DNA of 25,739 nucleotides from an uncultured Actinomycetes bacterium (GTDB lineage Bacteria; Actinomycetota; Actinomycetes; Nanopelagicales; Nanopelagicaceae), in assembly GCA_903916775.1 (NCBI GenBank), contig CAIWXY010000158.1:1-25739 (forward strand), read 5' to 3'. The notes under the pieces were generated by a model. It saw only the letters and a program-made list of their open reading frames with translations. It had not been told where the DNA came from and made no database searches. Below, in pieces: positions 7,433 through 15,811 of the stretch. The number at the start of each line of letters is the position of its first letter. Within the stretch, counting starts at the first letter, position 1. The position numbers and the translations under genes are program-made.

Positions 7433-8820
7433 TAGTTAATGCTCCAACGTGTACCTGCGGCTGTATCTTCGATGATGACTCCTATTGCTGCTAATTGATC
7501 ACGAATTGCATCTGAACTCTCAAAATCTTTACGTGCACGAGCTGCCTTACGCTGTTCAAGTGCAAGCGCTACTAAACCATCGAGAACTTCTGAACTGGTG
7601 CCAGATTCAGAAGCGAAAATAGGATCGAATGGATCGCAACCAAGGATGCCCAGCGCACCACGAATTTCACTAGCCTGCGTAGCTATTACAGCGGTATCAC
7701 CAGAAGTGACTGCTGTATTTCCTACGCGGACGTTCTCCGAAATGAGCGCGAGAGCCTGCGGGACAGCTAGATCCTCATTCATGGCTGCAGCAAAATCTGG
7801 AGCAATGACTGGATCTGGGAGATAACCCAAGACCTCGGTGGCACGCTTTAAGAAGCCTTCGATGCGGCGGAAATTCACGGCTGATTCTTCTAGCGCTTCA
7901 AATGAGAACTCGAGCATCGAGCGATAGTGCGCGCTTCCCAAATACCAACGAAGCTCTATGCCGCGAACCTTATTGAGTAGCTCGTGCACCTGAAGTGAGT
8001 TACCTAAAGATTTGGACATCTTCTCGCCAGAAGCAGTAACCCAAGCGTTGTGCATCCAGATATTGGCAAAGCCGTATCCAGCTGCTTGTGATTGGGCAAT
8101 CTCATTTTCGTGATGAGGGAAGATTAAATCGAGTCCGCCGCCATGAATATCAAAGTTCTCGCCCAGGTATGTGTGAGCCATTGCCGAGCATTCGATATGC
8201 CAACCTGGTCGACCATCGCCCCATGGAGTTGGCCATGACGGCTCCCCTGGCTTGGCAGATTTCCAGAGCGCAAAATCACGTGGATCACGCTTAAAAGTAT
8301 TTTCGATATCTTCGGCTGATTGCAGATCATCCAGCTTTTGATTCGAGAGAGTCAAGTACGAAGAAAGTTTTCTTACCTCTAGATAAACATCCCCATTGCC
8401 TGGTGCATATGCCGCACCTTTTTCAATGAGCTTCTGCATGAGTTCAATCATCTGAGTGATGTGACCAGTAGCGCGTGGCTCATAGGTTGGAGGCAGAACA
8501 TTGAGAGCTCGATACGCCTCGGTGAATGCGCGCTCATACTTCATGGCAACAGCCCACCAAGGCATCTCTTCGGTTACAGACTTTTGCAGAATTTTGTCAT
8601 CGATATCTGTGACGTTGCGAATGAATGTGACATCAAAACCACTGGCTAACAACCAACGGCGCAAAATATCGAAGTTCACTCCGCTACGGACGTGTCCGAT
8701 ATGCGGCGGTGCTTGAACGGTGGCACCACAGAGATAAATACCGACGTTACCTGGCATGAGTGGCTTGAACTCACTCACGGCTCGGGTCGCGGTGTTATAT
8801 AACTTTAGTGGCGCAGACAT
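7432..8820 (-). CDS. cysS: Cysteinyl-tRNA synthetase
   Basis: A 462-aa class I aminoacyl-tRNA synthetase that charges tRNA-Cys. The HIGH motif is at 40-43 (PPHIGH) and KMSKS at 267-271. Zinc ligands typical of CysRS are visible: C31 in YLCGATV, C211 in HIECSAM, H236 and E240 in FPHHENE. The length is normal, so this is CysS rather than the mycothiol ligase MshC (about 410 aa), which lacks the C-terminal anticodon-binding part present here. It is preceded by ispDF with only 8 bp between stop and ATG, yet has its own leaderless-type hexamer TAGAAT formed from the ispDF stop codon. It is followed by rlmB with a one-base overlap. Confidence 0.96.
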   Translation of the reverse strand: MSAPLKLYNTATRAVSEFKPLMPGNVGIYLCGATVQAPPHIGHVRSGVNFDILRRWLLASGFDVTFIRNVTDIDDKILQKSVTEEMPWWAVAMKYERAFTEAYRALNVLPPTYEPRATGHITQMIELMQKLIEKGAAYAPGNGDVYLEVRKLSSYLTLSNQKLDDLQSAEDIENTFKRDPRDFALWKSAKPGEPSWPTPWGDGRPGWHIECSAMAHTYLGENFDIHGGGLDLIFPHHENEIAQSQAAGYGFANIWMHNAWVTASGEKMSKSLGNSLQVHELLNKVRGIELRWYLGSAHYRSMLEFSFEALEESAVNFRRIEGFLKRATEVLGYLPDPVIAPDFAAAMNEDLAVPQALALISENVRVGNTAVTSGDTAVIATQASEIRGALGILGCDPFDPIFASESGTSSEVLDGLVALALEQRKAARARKDFESSDAIRDQLAAIGVIIEDTAAGTRWSIN

Positions 8821-8832
8821 TAGGCAATTCTA
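8821..8832 (-). promoter_or_regulatory. Leaderless-type -10 of cysS, overlapping the ispDF stop codon
   Basis: TAGAAT (8827-8832), then TGCCTA, then ATG at 8820. The TAG of the hexamer is the ispDF stop codon. TAGAAT is close to the -10 consensus, and the 6-base spacing matches other genes of this window. Confidence 0.5.
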
Positions 8833-9987
8833 ACGGCTTGAGGCGGTAGAACTTAAAAGCGCAGTTGCTATGGCAGATATGCCCTTGCCTTCACCTGTAA
8901 ATCCGAGCCCATCAGTGGTGGTCGCACTCACCGAGACGGGTGCGCCACCTAGAGCCGTCGATAGCGCAGCAATAGCTTCTGCTCTGCGTGGACCAATCTT
9001 TGGTCGGTTGCCAACAATCTGAACGGCAACATTGTTAATTGCAAATCCAGCCGCAGAGATGAGATTGAGAGTCTCGCGAAGTAATTGCGCACCACTTGCG
9101 CCTGCATACTCCGGACGCGAGGTGCCAAAGTTGCTACCTAAATCGCCTAATTGCGCTGCAGCCAAAAGAGCGTCACAGATCGCATGAGCTGCAACATCGC
9201 CATCGGAATGGCCATCTACTCCAATTTCGCCAGGCCAGATAAGCCCTGCCAGAGCCATGACGCGTTCTGGGTCCTGAGAGAAGGCGTGAGCATCTGTGCC
9301 AATCCCTACTCGGATTCCCCTTTCATCAGCGCCATCAATCACGTATTTATTGGCAATCGCTAAATCGATTGGTGTTGTAATTTTTAGCGCGCGATCAACT
9401 CCGGCAACAGTTTTTACTTTTACTCCGAGCGATTCAACCGCTCCAGCATCATCTGTGTGATCAGTGCCCGATTGGTGAGCCGCAATGAGCGTGGAGTAAT
9501 CGAAACCTTGGGGAGTCTGCACTGCACGCAATTCGCTGCGGTCAACAGTTGCAACTACGTAACCGTCACTATCAATTTTCTTCATTGTGTCGACAACGTG
9601 AAGTGCTGGGATAACTGCGCGCTCACCTGCACGAAGTGCATCAAGAACATCCACTGCAAGTGAGGTAGGTGCCAGCGCTCGTGCGGCATCGTGTACCAAA
9701 ACGTAGCGCGTTGTTGGATGTACTTCCGCGAGCGCAGCTTTCACACTCTCACTTCTGGTTATGCCACCAGTTACAACATTGACACCTTCGCCAAGTAGCT
9801 GCCCAAAAGTTTCTTCATAACCTGCTGGAGCTGCGACTACGATCTGAGATGCAATCGGTGCCATCTGCGCAACGGCGTGCTCAATGAGAGTTTTCCCTGC
9901 GAGCTTGACCAAGGCTTTAGGTACGTTTGCGGCTAAGCGCTCTCCGCTGCCGCCTGCTGGAATGATGACAGCGATCAATTCATTCAT
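8830..9987 (-). CDS. ispDF: Bifunctional IspD/IspF (MEP isoprenoid pathway)
   Basis: A 385-aa fusion of two enzymes of the methylerythritol phosphate pathway. Residues 1 to about 222 are IspD, 2-C-methyl-D-erythritol 4-phosphate cytidylyltransferase, with the CTP loop [15 protein letters not shown] near 12-26 and the VHDAARA segment at 98-104. Residues about 225-385 are IspF, 2-C-methyl-D-erythritol 2,4-cyclodiphosphate synthase, with metal ligands D232 and H234 (GTDAH) and H268 (DGDVAAHAI). The two enzymes are non-consecutive in the pathway (IspE acts between), as in other known IspDF fusions. It lies 24 bp after carD, the usual actinobacterial order. No Shine-Dalgarno or TANNNT at -12 is seen, so it may rely on read-through from carD. 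Confidence 0.95.
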   Translation of the reverse strand: MNELIAVIIPAGGSGERLAANVPKALVKLAGKTLIEHAVAQMAPIASQIVVAAPAGYEETFGQLLGEGVNVVTGGITRSESVKAALAEVHPTTRYVLVHDAARALAPTSLAVDVLDALRAGERAVIPALHVVDTMKKIDSDGYVVATVDRSELRAVQTPQGFDYSTLIAAHQSGTDHTDDAGAVESLGVKVKTVAGVDRALKITTPIDLAIANKYVIDGADERGIRVGIGTDAHAFSQDPERVMALAGLIWPGEIGVDGHSDGDVAAHAICDALLAAAQLGDLGSNFGTSRPEYAGASGAQLLRETLNLISAAGFAINNVAVQIVGNRPKIGPRRAEAIAALSTALGGAPVSVSATTTDGLGFTGEGKGISAIATALLSSTASSR

Positions 9988-10011
9988 AATGTATTCGCAG
10001 GCAAGCGCTAA

Positions 10012-10494
10012 CTAGGAAGCGAGAACCTCATCAAGAATGACGCCCGCATTTGCTTCGTCAGTATGCTCAGCAAGAGCGAGCTCTGAAACCAAAATTTGCT
10101 TAGCCTTAGAGAGCATGCGCTTCTCTCCAGCTGAAAGGCCGCGATCGAGGTCGCGGCGATAAAGGTCGCGGACAACTTCGGCTACCTTGATGACATCACC
10201 CGATGCGAGCTTCTCGACATTGGCTTTGTAGCGACGAGACCAGTTGGTTGGCTCCTCGGTGTAAGGCTGGCGTAGGACGCTAAATACGCGATCAAGACCG
10301 GCGCTATCGACTACGTCACGGACACCCACGAGATCCACATTGTCTGCTGGGACTCGGACAGTCAGATCACCCTGGGCGACTTTGAGGACCAAGTAGATCT
10401 TCTCTTCGCCTTTGATCGTGCGGGTCTCGATAGCTTCGATAAGCGCCGCACCATGGTGGGGGTAAACAACTGTTTCGCCGACTTTGAATGACAT
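10012..10494 (-). CDS. carD: CarD-family RNA polymerase-binding transcription regulator
   Basis: A 160-aa CarD. The N-terminal Tudor-like domain that contacts the RNA polymerase beta lobe is [20 protein letters not shown] onward, up to about residue 60. The C-terminal helical domain contains W85 in [10 protein letters not shown], the Trp that wedges into the upstream edge of the transcription bubble in mycobacterial CarD. By family knowledge it stabilises open complexes, particularly at rRNA promoters. ATG at 10494 has a good ribosome-binding site, AAGGAG, 8 bases upstream, and a -10-like TAGAAT further up, so it differs from the leaderless neighbours in having a 5' leader. ispDF follows; the LpqE-like gene is divergent. 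Confidence 0.95.
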   Translation of the reverse strand: MSFKVGETVVYPHHGAALIEAIETRTIKGEEKIYLVLKVAQGDLTVRVPADNVDLVGVRDVVDSAGLDRVFSVLRQPYTEEPTNWSRRYKANVEKLASGDVIKVAEVVRDLYRRDLDRGLSAGEKRMLSKAKQILVSELALAEHTDEANAGVILDEVLAS

Positions 10495-10502
10495 TAATCT
10501 GG

Positions 10503-10527
10503 CTCCTTGGGTTAGGGACCAATTCTA
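10503..10527 (-). promoter_or_regulatory. carD -10 and ribosome-binding site
   Basis: TAGAAT at 10522-10527 as -10 candidate and AAGGAG at 10503-10508 as Shine-Dalgarno, 8 bases before ATG 10494. It is one of the few conventional leadered starts here. No clear -35 is seen. Confidence 0.5.
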
Positions 10528-10601
10528 CCAGCGTTTCCTAGGTCACATTCTTCGAAAGTACAACCGCACGATTTGTCAAGAGTACGTTCAATTTTTACCT
10601 G

Positions 10602-10613
10602 TATTCTTAACCC
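10602..10613 (+). promoter_or_regulatory. Leaderless-type -10 of the LpqE-like lipoprotein gene
   Basis: TATTCT (10602-10607), then TAACCC, then GTG at 10614. This supports GTG as the true start. Confidence 0.5.
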
Positions 10614-11150
10614 GTGACCAATACTCGCCTTCAGAAGAGCGCCGGCCTTGTCGTCGTAGCCGCATCAGTCCTATTACTTAGCGCCTGTGGTGCTACTGGC
10701 CCAGATGCCCCTACTCGCAATATCAAGCAGGTAAGCGATGGCGTCGAGACCAACTCAGGTTCGATCGCAGTGCGCGATATCGTGGTCGTGGCTCAGCCAG
10801 ATGGCAGCGCTGCTCTCGTTGGAACATTTATTAATGAAGGCGCTACCCCAGATGCGCTTACCGGTATTACCGTCAATGGGGTTGCAGCCACACTCTCAGC
10901 TGCTTCATTCCCACTTCTTCAAAATAAGCCAGTAATTTTTAGCGGAGATTCTGCAAATGCCACAGGCACGGTTGCGTCACTCTCAGCACAACCTGGCGAT
11001 CGCGTTCCTGTTGTCGTGACATTTAAGAACGCTGCCAGTGCTACGTTGAGTGCGATTATTCGTGCAAAGGCTGATTACTTTGCCAACGTTGGCTCAGGCA
11101 AGTTAGTTGCACCCGCAACACCAGCGCCATCAGCGTCTGCCTCTAAGTAA
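10614..11150 (+). CDS. lpqE: LpqE-like secreted lipoprotein
   Basis: A 178-aa protein with a type II signal peptide: hydrophobic residues 9-22, then lipobox LSAC with lipidated C25. The mature part (VRDIVVVAQPDGSAALVGTF onward) is a predicted beta-sandwich with no catalytic motif that I can name; residues after about 163 are a low-complexity Pro/Ala/Ser tail. I call it LpqE-like because of its size, lipobox and position divergent from carD, which is where lpqE (Rv3584) sits in mycobacteria; the homology has not been tested here. It should sit on the outer face of the cell membrane. It converges on regX3 with 13 bp between stops. The function of LpqE proteins is not established to my knowledge. 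Confidence 0.7.
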   Translation: MTNTRLQKSAGLVVVAASVLLLSACGATGPDAPTRNIKQVSDGVETNSGSIAVRDIVVVAQPDGSAALVGTFINEGATPDALTGITVNGVAATLSAASFPLLQNKPVIFSGDSANATGTVASLSAQPGDRVPVVVTFKNAASATLSAIIRAKADYFANVGSGKLVAPATPAPSASASK

Positions 11151-11163
11151 ACTCAAGTAAAAC

Positions 11164-11847
11164 TTAGCCTTCGAACTTATATCCAAGTCCTCGGACTGTC
11201 TGGATAAATACCGGGTTGGCAGGATCTGCCTCAATTTTCGCGCGCAAACGCTTGATGTGTACATCAAGAGTCTTGGTGTCGCCGAAGTAGTCACTGCCCC
11301 ACACGCGATCAATTAACTGTGAACGAGTCAGCACGCGACCAGAGTTGCGTACCAAGAACTCTAATAATTCAAATTCCTTCAACGGCAACTGTTGCTGCGT
11401 GCCATTGACAGTGACGATGTGGCGCTCAATATCCATTCGGACAGGTCCAGCTGCAAGAGTTCCATCTGTGAACCCGGTGTCTTCATCTCCACGTCGACGC
11501 AATACTGCACGTATGCGCGCAACGAGTTCGCGTGTTGAGTATGGCTTGGTGACGTAATCATCTGCGCCTAGTTCGAGCCCAACAACTTTGTCGACCTCAC
11601 TATCTTTGGCCGTCAACATAATGACTGGAACATTTGAGCGCGTACGCAACTGGCGACAGACTTCGGTTCCTGGCAGACCCGGAAGCATGAGGTCTAGCAG
11701 CACAAGGTCTGCACCATGGCGATCAAACTCTTCAATAGCTGCGTTGCCATTGTCCGCTACTGAAACTTCAAAACCTTCACGTCCCAAGAGATAGGCGAGT
11801 GCATCAGAAAAAGATGCTTCGTCTTCTACTACAAGGATTTTTGTCAT
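11164..11847 (-). CDS. regX3: Response regulator RegX3 (phosphate two-component system)
   Basis: A 227-aa OmpR/PhoB-type response regulator. The receiver domain has E8/D9, phospho-acceptor D52 (LVLLDLMLPG), T79 and K101 (VTKPYS). The winged-helix DNA-binding domain covers about 130-227 (LPLKEFELLEFLVRN, RVLTRSQLIDRVWG, TLDVHIKRLRAKIE, VRGLGYKF). It is the partner of the adjacent SenX3 and would bind direct-repeat PHO boxes to activate phosphate-scavenging genes when phosphate is low. The ATG follows the senX3 TAA directly with no gap, and GGAGG 8 bases upstream, inside the end of senX3, drives internal initiation. In most actinobacteria the order is senX3-regX3, as here, divergent from phoU. 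Confidence 0.94.
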   Translation of the reverse strand: MTKILVVEDEASFSDALAYLLGREGFEVSVADNGNAAIEEFDRHGADLVLLDLMLPGLPGTEVCRQLRTRSNVPVIMLTAKDSEVDKVVGLELGADDYVTKPYSTRELVARIRAVLRRRGDEDTGFTDGTLAAGPVRMDIERHIVTVNGTQQQLPLKEFELLEFLVRNSGRVLTRSQLIDRVWGSDYFGDTKTLDVHIKRLRAKIEADPANPVFIQTVRGLGYKFEG

Positions 11848-12972
11848 TTACATTGCCTCCGCGGCGGTTAGTTGAAGTGGTTCAGGAAAACGAAGTGTGA
11901 AAGTACTGCCAGCGCCAGCAACCGACCAGACAGAGACATCTCCACCATGGTTTGTTGCTACGTGCTTAACAATCGAGAGCCCAAGTCCAGTACCACCAGT
12001 GAGGCGAGAGCGTGCTGGATCTACGCGATAAAAGCGCTCAAAGATGCGCTCCAAGTCCTTCTCTGGAATACCGATTCCTTGGTCTGTAACAGAAATTTCA
12101 ACGAGCCCGTTTTGTGAGCGAAGTGTTATTGCAACTCGCGTCTTTTCTGGGCTGTAGTTAATTGCGTTCTCAATCAAGTTAGAGATAGCCATCAATACCT
12201 GACTGCGATCGCCTTTAATCGAGCAATCATTCTGAACACTGAGGATCACTTCGATATTCCGTGAATCCGCTCGCATCTGGGACTGGTCGATTGCTTCCTG
12301 AATAACTTCGCGCAACTCGATATCTTGGGCATTTTTGAGCGGGTCTTCATCTTGAAGCCTGGAGAGATTAATAATCTCTTGAACCAAGTCACTCAAACGC
12401 TTTGACTCTGTCTGCATGCGCGATGCAAATTTGGCGATCGCTTCTGGATCGTCTGCTGCGCCTAACACTGCTTCAGAGAGAATCGAGAGCGCCCCGATTG
12501 GAGTCTTAAGTTCATGTGAAATGTTTGCAACGAAATCTCGACGAATAGAATCTAGTCGGCGCATCTCTGAATCATCAAAAATAAGAATTGCAATAGTTCC
12601 AAAAGTATCGAGTGGAATCACTCGCACGAGAAGGTCATGAGTTCCGCTACCGATTGGACCACGTGGAAGTTCGAGTGTGGCTTCTTGGCGCTTTCCAAAA
12701 CGACGAACCGCGCGAACCAACATAAGCAGCGACTCATTTGTTAAGCGACCATCGCGTACTAATTTATATGTCTCGATGCCAGAGGTGGACATGATGACAC
12801 CCTCGCTTTGCGTGAGCACAATGCTCTCGGCATCAATATTGGTCAGCAGCTGAGAGAGGCTTTCGGAGAGTCCATCTGTTTGGTCGACCCCGTAATTGGC
12901 AACGGCAGCATCGTGACCCTGCTGCCCACGAGCGACATCGCCCTTTGGGGAGCGGGATTTCAACCAAGCCAT
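11848..12972 (-). CDS. senX3: Sensor histidine kinase SenX3, lacking N-terminal membrane segments
   Basis: A 374-aa histidine kinase. A PAS-like region spans about 38-135 (SLSQLLTNIDAESIVL to TIAILIFDD). The dimerisation domain carries the phospho-accepting H153 in ANISHELKTPIGA. The ATPase domain has the N-box around N265/N269, D297 in DQGIGIP, F311ERFYR and GGTGLGLSIVKH at 326-337. SenX3 proteins normally begin with a hydrophobic hairpin; here residues 1-37 are hydrophilic (SRSPKGDVARGQQGHD) and no membrane helix is apparent anywhere. The start is firm: TACGAT lies 6 bases before ATG, and little space remains before the divergent phoU. A soluble SenX3 could sense phosphate through the PhoU/Pst complex from the cytoplasm. 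That is inference. Confidence 0.92.
   Translation of the reverse strand: MAWLKSRSPKGDVARGQQGHDAAVANYGVDQTDGLSESLSQLLTNIDAESIVLTQSEGVIMSTSGIETYKLVRDGRLTNESLLMLVRAVRRFGKRQEATLELPRGPIGSGTHDLLVRVIPLDTFGTIAILIFDDSEMRRLDSIRRDFVANISHELKTPIGALSILSEAVLGAADDPEAIAKFASRMQTESKRLSDLVQEIINLSRLQDEDPLKNAQDIELREVIQEAIDQSQMRADSRNIEVILSVQNDCSIKGDRSQVLMAISNLIENAINYSPEKTRVAITLRSQNGLVEISVTDQGIGIPEKDLERIFERFYRVDPARSRLTGGTGLGLSIVKHVATNHGGDVSVWSVAGAGSTFTLRFPEPLQLTAAEAM
11856..11860 (-). promoter_or_regulatory. Ribosome-binding site of regX3 inside senX3
   Basis: GGAGG, 8 bases before the regX3 ATG, encoded within the last codons of senX3. Both genes should be read from one transcript. Confidence 0.7.
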
Positions 12973-12984
12973 GGGCTAATCGTA
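12973..12984 (-). promoter_or_regulatory. Leaderless-type -10 of senX3
   Basis: TACGAT (12979-12984), then TAGCCC, then ATG at 12972. Confidence 0.5.
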
Positions 12985-13054
12985 GGAGCCTGACCAGACC
13001 ACCGCGTACAAGAACGACCTAACCTGTGAAAATAACCCCAAATCTTTGGAGATT

Positions 13055-13076
13055 GTTTAAACCCTGTTCACATTCC
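13055..13076 (+). promoter_or_regulatory. Candidate PHO box upstream of phoU
   Basis: Two adjacent 11-base units, GTTTAAACCCT (13055-13065) and GTTCACATTCC (13066-13076), agree with the GTTCACCnnnn direct-repeat format; the second is close to the core and the first is weak. Centred about 50 bases before the predicted phoU transcription start, inside the senX3/phoU divergent region, it could serve both genes. Confidence 0.3.
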
Positions 13077-13102
13077 CCGCGCAAGAAGGGCTTCTAAGCG
13101 AG

Positions 13103-13114
13103 TACCCTCGCCCC
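13103..13114 (+). promoter_or_regulatory. Leaderless-type -10 of phoU
   Basis: TACCCT (13103-13108), then CGCCCC, then ATG at 13115. No Shine-Dalgarno. Confidence 0.45.
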
Positions 13115-13771
13115 ATGCGCGATATCTTCCACGAAGAGCTAGAGGGAATTACCGCTCAGCAGCTGAAAATGACGGCACTCGTCAAGGATGCAATTGAGCA
13201 GGCAACTCTCGCGCTCTTAACTGCCGACCTTCAGACCGCCGAAAAAGTTATTCAAGATGATGCTGCAGTGGATTCGATCCAGCATGATTTGGATGAACGT
13301 TCTATTAGTTTGATGGCACGTCAGCAACCTGTCGCTTCAGATTTGCGCACATTAGTCTCTTCACTTCGCATTAGCGCCGACCTCGAGCGCATGGGCGATC
13401 TTGCTCATCACATTGCAAAACTTGCGCGTATGCGTTTTCCAAATAAGGCTGTACCTGAAGATATGGTCGCGATTGTTACAGACATGGGCAAAGCTGCAAG
13501 TCGCATTGTTGAAAAGCTCGCAGTCGTCTTGGAATTTCGCGATATTAATCGCGCACTCGAAATCGAAAAAGATGATGACGAGATGGACAAGCTTCAACGA
13601 ACTCTTATTGGCTCACTGCTTGCTCCAACATGGAAGCATTCAGTGGAGTCAGCAGTAGACATGGCATTTTTGAGCCGCTACTACGAGCGCTTCTCAGATC
13701 ACGTGGTCTCTATCGCACAACGCGTGTACTACACCCAGACCGGTGAGTTTGCTAAAAAAGGCGACTTCTAA
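13115..13771 (+). CDS. phoU: Phosphate signalling regulator PhoU
   Basis: A 218-aa all-helical protein with the two tandem PhoU three-helix-bundle domains (about 15-105 and 115-205). Each carries the acidic metal-binding pattern, seen in DSIQHDLDERSISLMARQQP and in the second half in FLSRYYERFSDHVVSIA. By family knowledge PhoU links the Pst phosphate transporter to the sensor kinase and damps the Pho response when phosphate is ample. No pst genes occur in the window, so the transporter must be elsewhere. It is divergent from senX3-regX3, the standard actinobacterial arrangement, with a 142-bp shared regulatory region. It converges on gpmA with a 16-bp gap. Confidence 0.95.
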   Translation: MRDIFHEELEGITAQQLKMTALVKDAIEQATLALLTADLQTAEKVIQDDAAVDSIQHDLDERSISLMARQQPVASDLRTLVSSLRISADLERMGDLAHHIAKLARMRFPNKAVPEDMVAIVTDMGKAASRIVEKLAVVLEFRDINRALEIEKDDDEMDKLQRTLIGSLLAPTWKHSVESAVDMAFLSRYYERFSDHVVSIAQRVYYTQTGEFAKKGDF

Positions 13772-13795
13772 AAGTTAACTATTCCGTTTACTTTT
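13770..13795. terminator. Possible bidirectional hairpin between phoU and gpmA
   Basis: AAAAGTTAAC and GTTTACTTTT are inverted repeats (9 of 10 matching) around a 6-base loop, overlapping both convergent stop codons. A-rich on one side and T-rich on the other, it would resemble a U-tract hairpin on either strand, but the stem is A/T-rich and weak. Confidence 0.35.
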
Positions 13796-14534
13796 TACCT
13801 TGATTAGCGACAGCTGCGATTGCATCTTTAGCAGCGGCAGGATCTAGATACTCGCCACCAGCTTTGACTGGCTTGAAGTGATCATCGAGCTCGTAGAAGA
13901 GTGGAATACCAGTCGGAATATTGAGTCCGGCAATATCTGCATCAGAAATTCCATCAAGGTGCTTTACAAGTGCACGCAGTGAATTACCGTGAGCAGTGAC
14001 AAGCACTGTCTCGTGCTCTGCCAAATCCTTGGTGATTGAATCTTCCCAATAAGGAATCATGCGGACAATGACATCTTTAAGGCACTCGGTCTTAGGCAAG
14101 GCGTCACCTAGATGTGCATAGCGGACCTCACTTGCTTGGCTGTAAGGGTCGGCATCATCAATCGGTGGAGGCGGAACATCGAATGAACGACGCCACAATT
14201 GGAACTGCTCTTCACCATATTGAGCAAGTGTTTGAGCTTTATCTTTTCCTTGCAGCGCACCGTAGTGGCGTTCATTGAGGCGCCAAGAACGACGTACTGG
14301 AATCCAGGAACGATCGCAGTTATCCAACGCAATCTGTGAGGTGTTGATTGCTCGACGCAAGAGTGAGGTATGGACAACGTTAGGCAAGAGACCGCGCTCT
14401 TTCAGGAGCTCTCCGCCGCGCACAGCTTCGGCGCGACCCTTATCTGAAAGTGCAACATCCACCCAGCCAGTGAAGAGATTCTTAGCGTTCCATTCGCTCT
14501 CACCATGGCGGAGCAAGATCAATTGTGTTGTCAT
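13788..14534 (-). CDS. gpmA: 2,3-bisphosphoglycerate-dependent phosphoglycerate mutase
   Basis: A 248-aa glycolytic enzyme interconverting 3- and 2-phosphoglycerate in the cytosol. Phospho-His H10 lies in [10 protein letters not shown]88 in [11 protein letters not shown], and the second catalytic His H182 in [11 protein letters not shown]. The length equals the usual 245-250 aa, and the insert with [11 protein letters not shown] is typical of true dPGM rather than of small histidine phosphatases. Its ATG overlaps the mshA stop as ATGA, so it is translationally coupled to mshA. It ends convergent with phoU. Confidence 0.96.
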   Translation of the reverse strand: MTTQLILLRHGESEWNAKNLFTGWVDVALSDKGRAEAVRGGELLKERGLLPNVVHTSLLRRAINTSQIALDNCDRSWIPVRRSWRLNERHYGALQGKDKAQTLAQYGEEQFQLWRRSFDVPPPPIDDADPYSQASEVRYAHLGDALPKTECLKDVIVRMIPYWEDSITKDLAEHETVLVTAHGNSLRALVKHLDGISDADIAGLNIPTGIPLFYELDDHFKPVKAGGEYLDPAAAKDAIAAVANQGKK

Positions 14535-15799
14535 GAGAGCAGTTTAATAGATGAATCCTGTCGCTCTGACAGCACCCAGTCATAGACATCAAGAGTTCTG
14601 CGAGCTGCAAGATCCCAACCAAAGTTCGAGGCATGTTTCATGGCGCCGAGTGACAAGGTGATTCTGCGAGCAGGATCAGCAAGCAGGCGCGAGATCACCG
14701 CAGACCAGGCACGCGGATCGTGGCCATCGACCAAGGAGCCCGAGATTCCATCGGCCACAGCGGTACGCAGCCCTCCGACTGCAGTTGCAACCACAGGAGT
14801 TCCGCAAGCTTGAGCTTCTAGCGCAACCAAGCCAAAGCTCTCTGAATAACTAGGTACGCAAACCAGATCTGCAGCGCGATACCAATCTGGCAACACATCG
14901 CGCGATACCGGAGGCATGAAGTGAATTATGTCTTCTATGCCCAAGAATTTTGCAAGTGCTTTGAGGCGATCCGGTTCGCTACTACCGCTGCCAGATGCGC
15001 CGCCAATAATAACCAGAGCTAATTTGGCGCGAAGGTGCGGGCTATGCGAAACCATTTCGGCAACAGTGCGAACTAATACTTCTGGACCCTTGTGGGGTTG
15101 GATGCGACCAACAAATGTCAGCACGTATGCATCGGGAGCAATATTAAGTTTTGCGCGAGCGGCTGCTTTTCCTGTACCTGGAGTAAAGCGTTGGAGATCA
15201 ACGCCCGGTGTAACAACAAAAACATTATCTGGACACGCGCCATAGAGTGAGACCAAACTTGCGGCTTCTGCATCGGTATTAGCGATCAGCGCTGCTGCAT
15301 TCTTAACAATCTGCTCTTCGCCTATTGCACGCGTGATTGGCTCTGCGCTTTCACCTTCGGCTAGGTTGAGATTCTTTACCTTAGCCATGGTGTGCATGGT
15401 GTGGACGAGTGGAATCTGAGTTTGCTCCGAAACCATCCAACCAAGCTGGCCACTAATCCAATAATGCGAGTGAAGAATTTTGTAATAATCTTTTGGAAGC
15501 GTAGCCAAAATATCCATCATGCCATGAGTGAGTGCGCCTAGTTGTGATGGCAGCTCTTCTTTCGATAACCCTTTATAAGGTCCGGCTTCGATGTGGCGGA
15601 CTCGAACGCCTGGTGCGATCTCAACTACCGTGGAGTGATTGACGTCGGTTGCACGAGTGAAGATATCTACTTCGACACCAGCAGCAGCCATTTTGATGGC
15701 ATTCTCGACGACATAGATATTCATTCCACCGGCGTCACCCGTGCCCGCTTGCTCTAAGGGCGAGGTGTGCACCATCAAGGTGGCAATGCGGCCGTTCAT
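14531..15799 (-). CDS. mshA: D-inositol-3-phosphate glycosyltransferase MshA (mycothiol biosynthesis)
   Basis: A 422-aa GT4-family, GT-B fold glycosyltransferase. It joins GlcNAc from UDP-GlcNAc to 1L-myo-inositol-1-phosphate, the first step of mycothiol synthesis. The N-domain has the signature [11 protein letters not shown] near 20-30 and HSHYWISG. The C-domain has [13 protein letters not shown] and the nucleotide-sugar motif [19 protein letters not shown]. Mycothiol is essentially restricted to Actinobacteria, which supports the taxonomic reading. It starts 1 bp after the asparaginase stop and overlaps gpmA, yet TACACT at exactly -12 suggests it also has its own leaderless promoter. The match to MshA is strong; another GT4 role is unlikely. 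Confidence 0.95.
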   Translation of the reverse strand: MNGRIATLMVHTSPLEQAGTGDAGGMNIYVVENAIKMAAAGVEVDIFTRATDVNHSTVVEIAPGVRVRHIEAGPYKGLSKEELPSQLGALTHGMMDILATLPKDYYKILHSHYWISGQLGWMVSEQTQIPLVHTMHTMAKVKNLNLAEGESAEPITRAIGEEQIVKNAAALIANTDAEAASLVSLYGACPDNVFVVTPGVDLQRFTPGTGKAAARAKLNIAPDAYVLTFVGRIQPHKGPEVLVRTVAEMVSHSPHLRAKLALVIIGGASGSGSSEPDRLKALAKFLGIEDIIHFMPPVSRDVLPDWYRAADLVCVPSYSESFGLVALEAQACGTPVVATAVGGLRTAVADGISGSLVDGHDPRAWSAVISRLLADPARRITLSLGAMKHASNFGWDLAARRTLDVYDWVLSERQDSSIKLLS

Positions 15800-15811
15800 C
15801 TCACAAGTGTA
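15800..15811 (-). promoter_or_regulatory. Leaderless-type -10 of mshA inside the asparaginase 3' end
   Basis: TACACT (15806-15811), then TGTGAG, then ATG at 15799. The hexamer lies in the last codons of the upstream gene. Confidence 0.4.

Noticed and set aside
11143..11167. Inverted repeat CTAAGT / ACTTAG between the lpqE-like gene and regX3
   Set aside because: A six-base stem with a 13-base loop, explainable by the two stop-codon regions; no terminator features.
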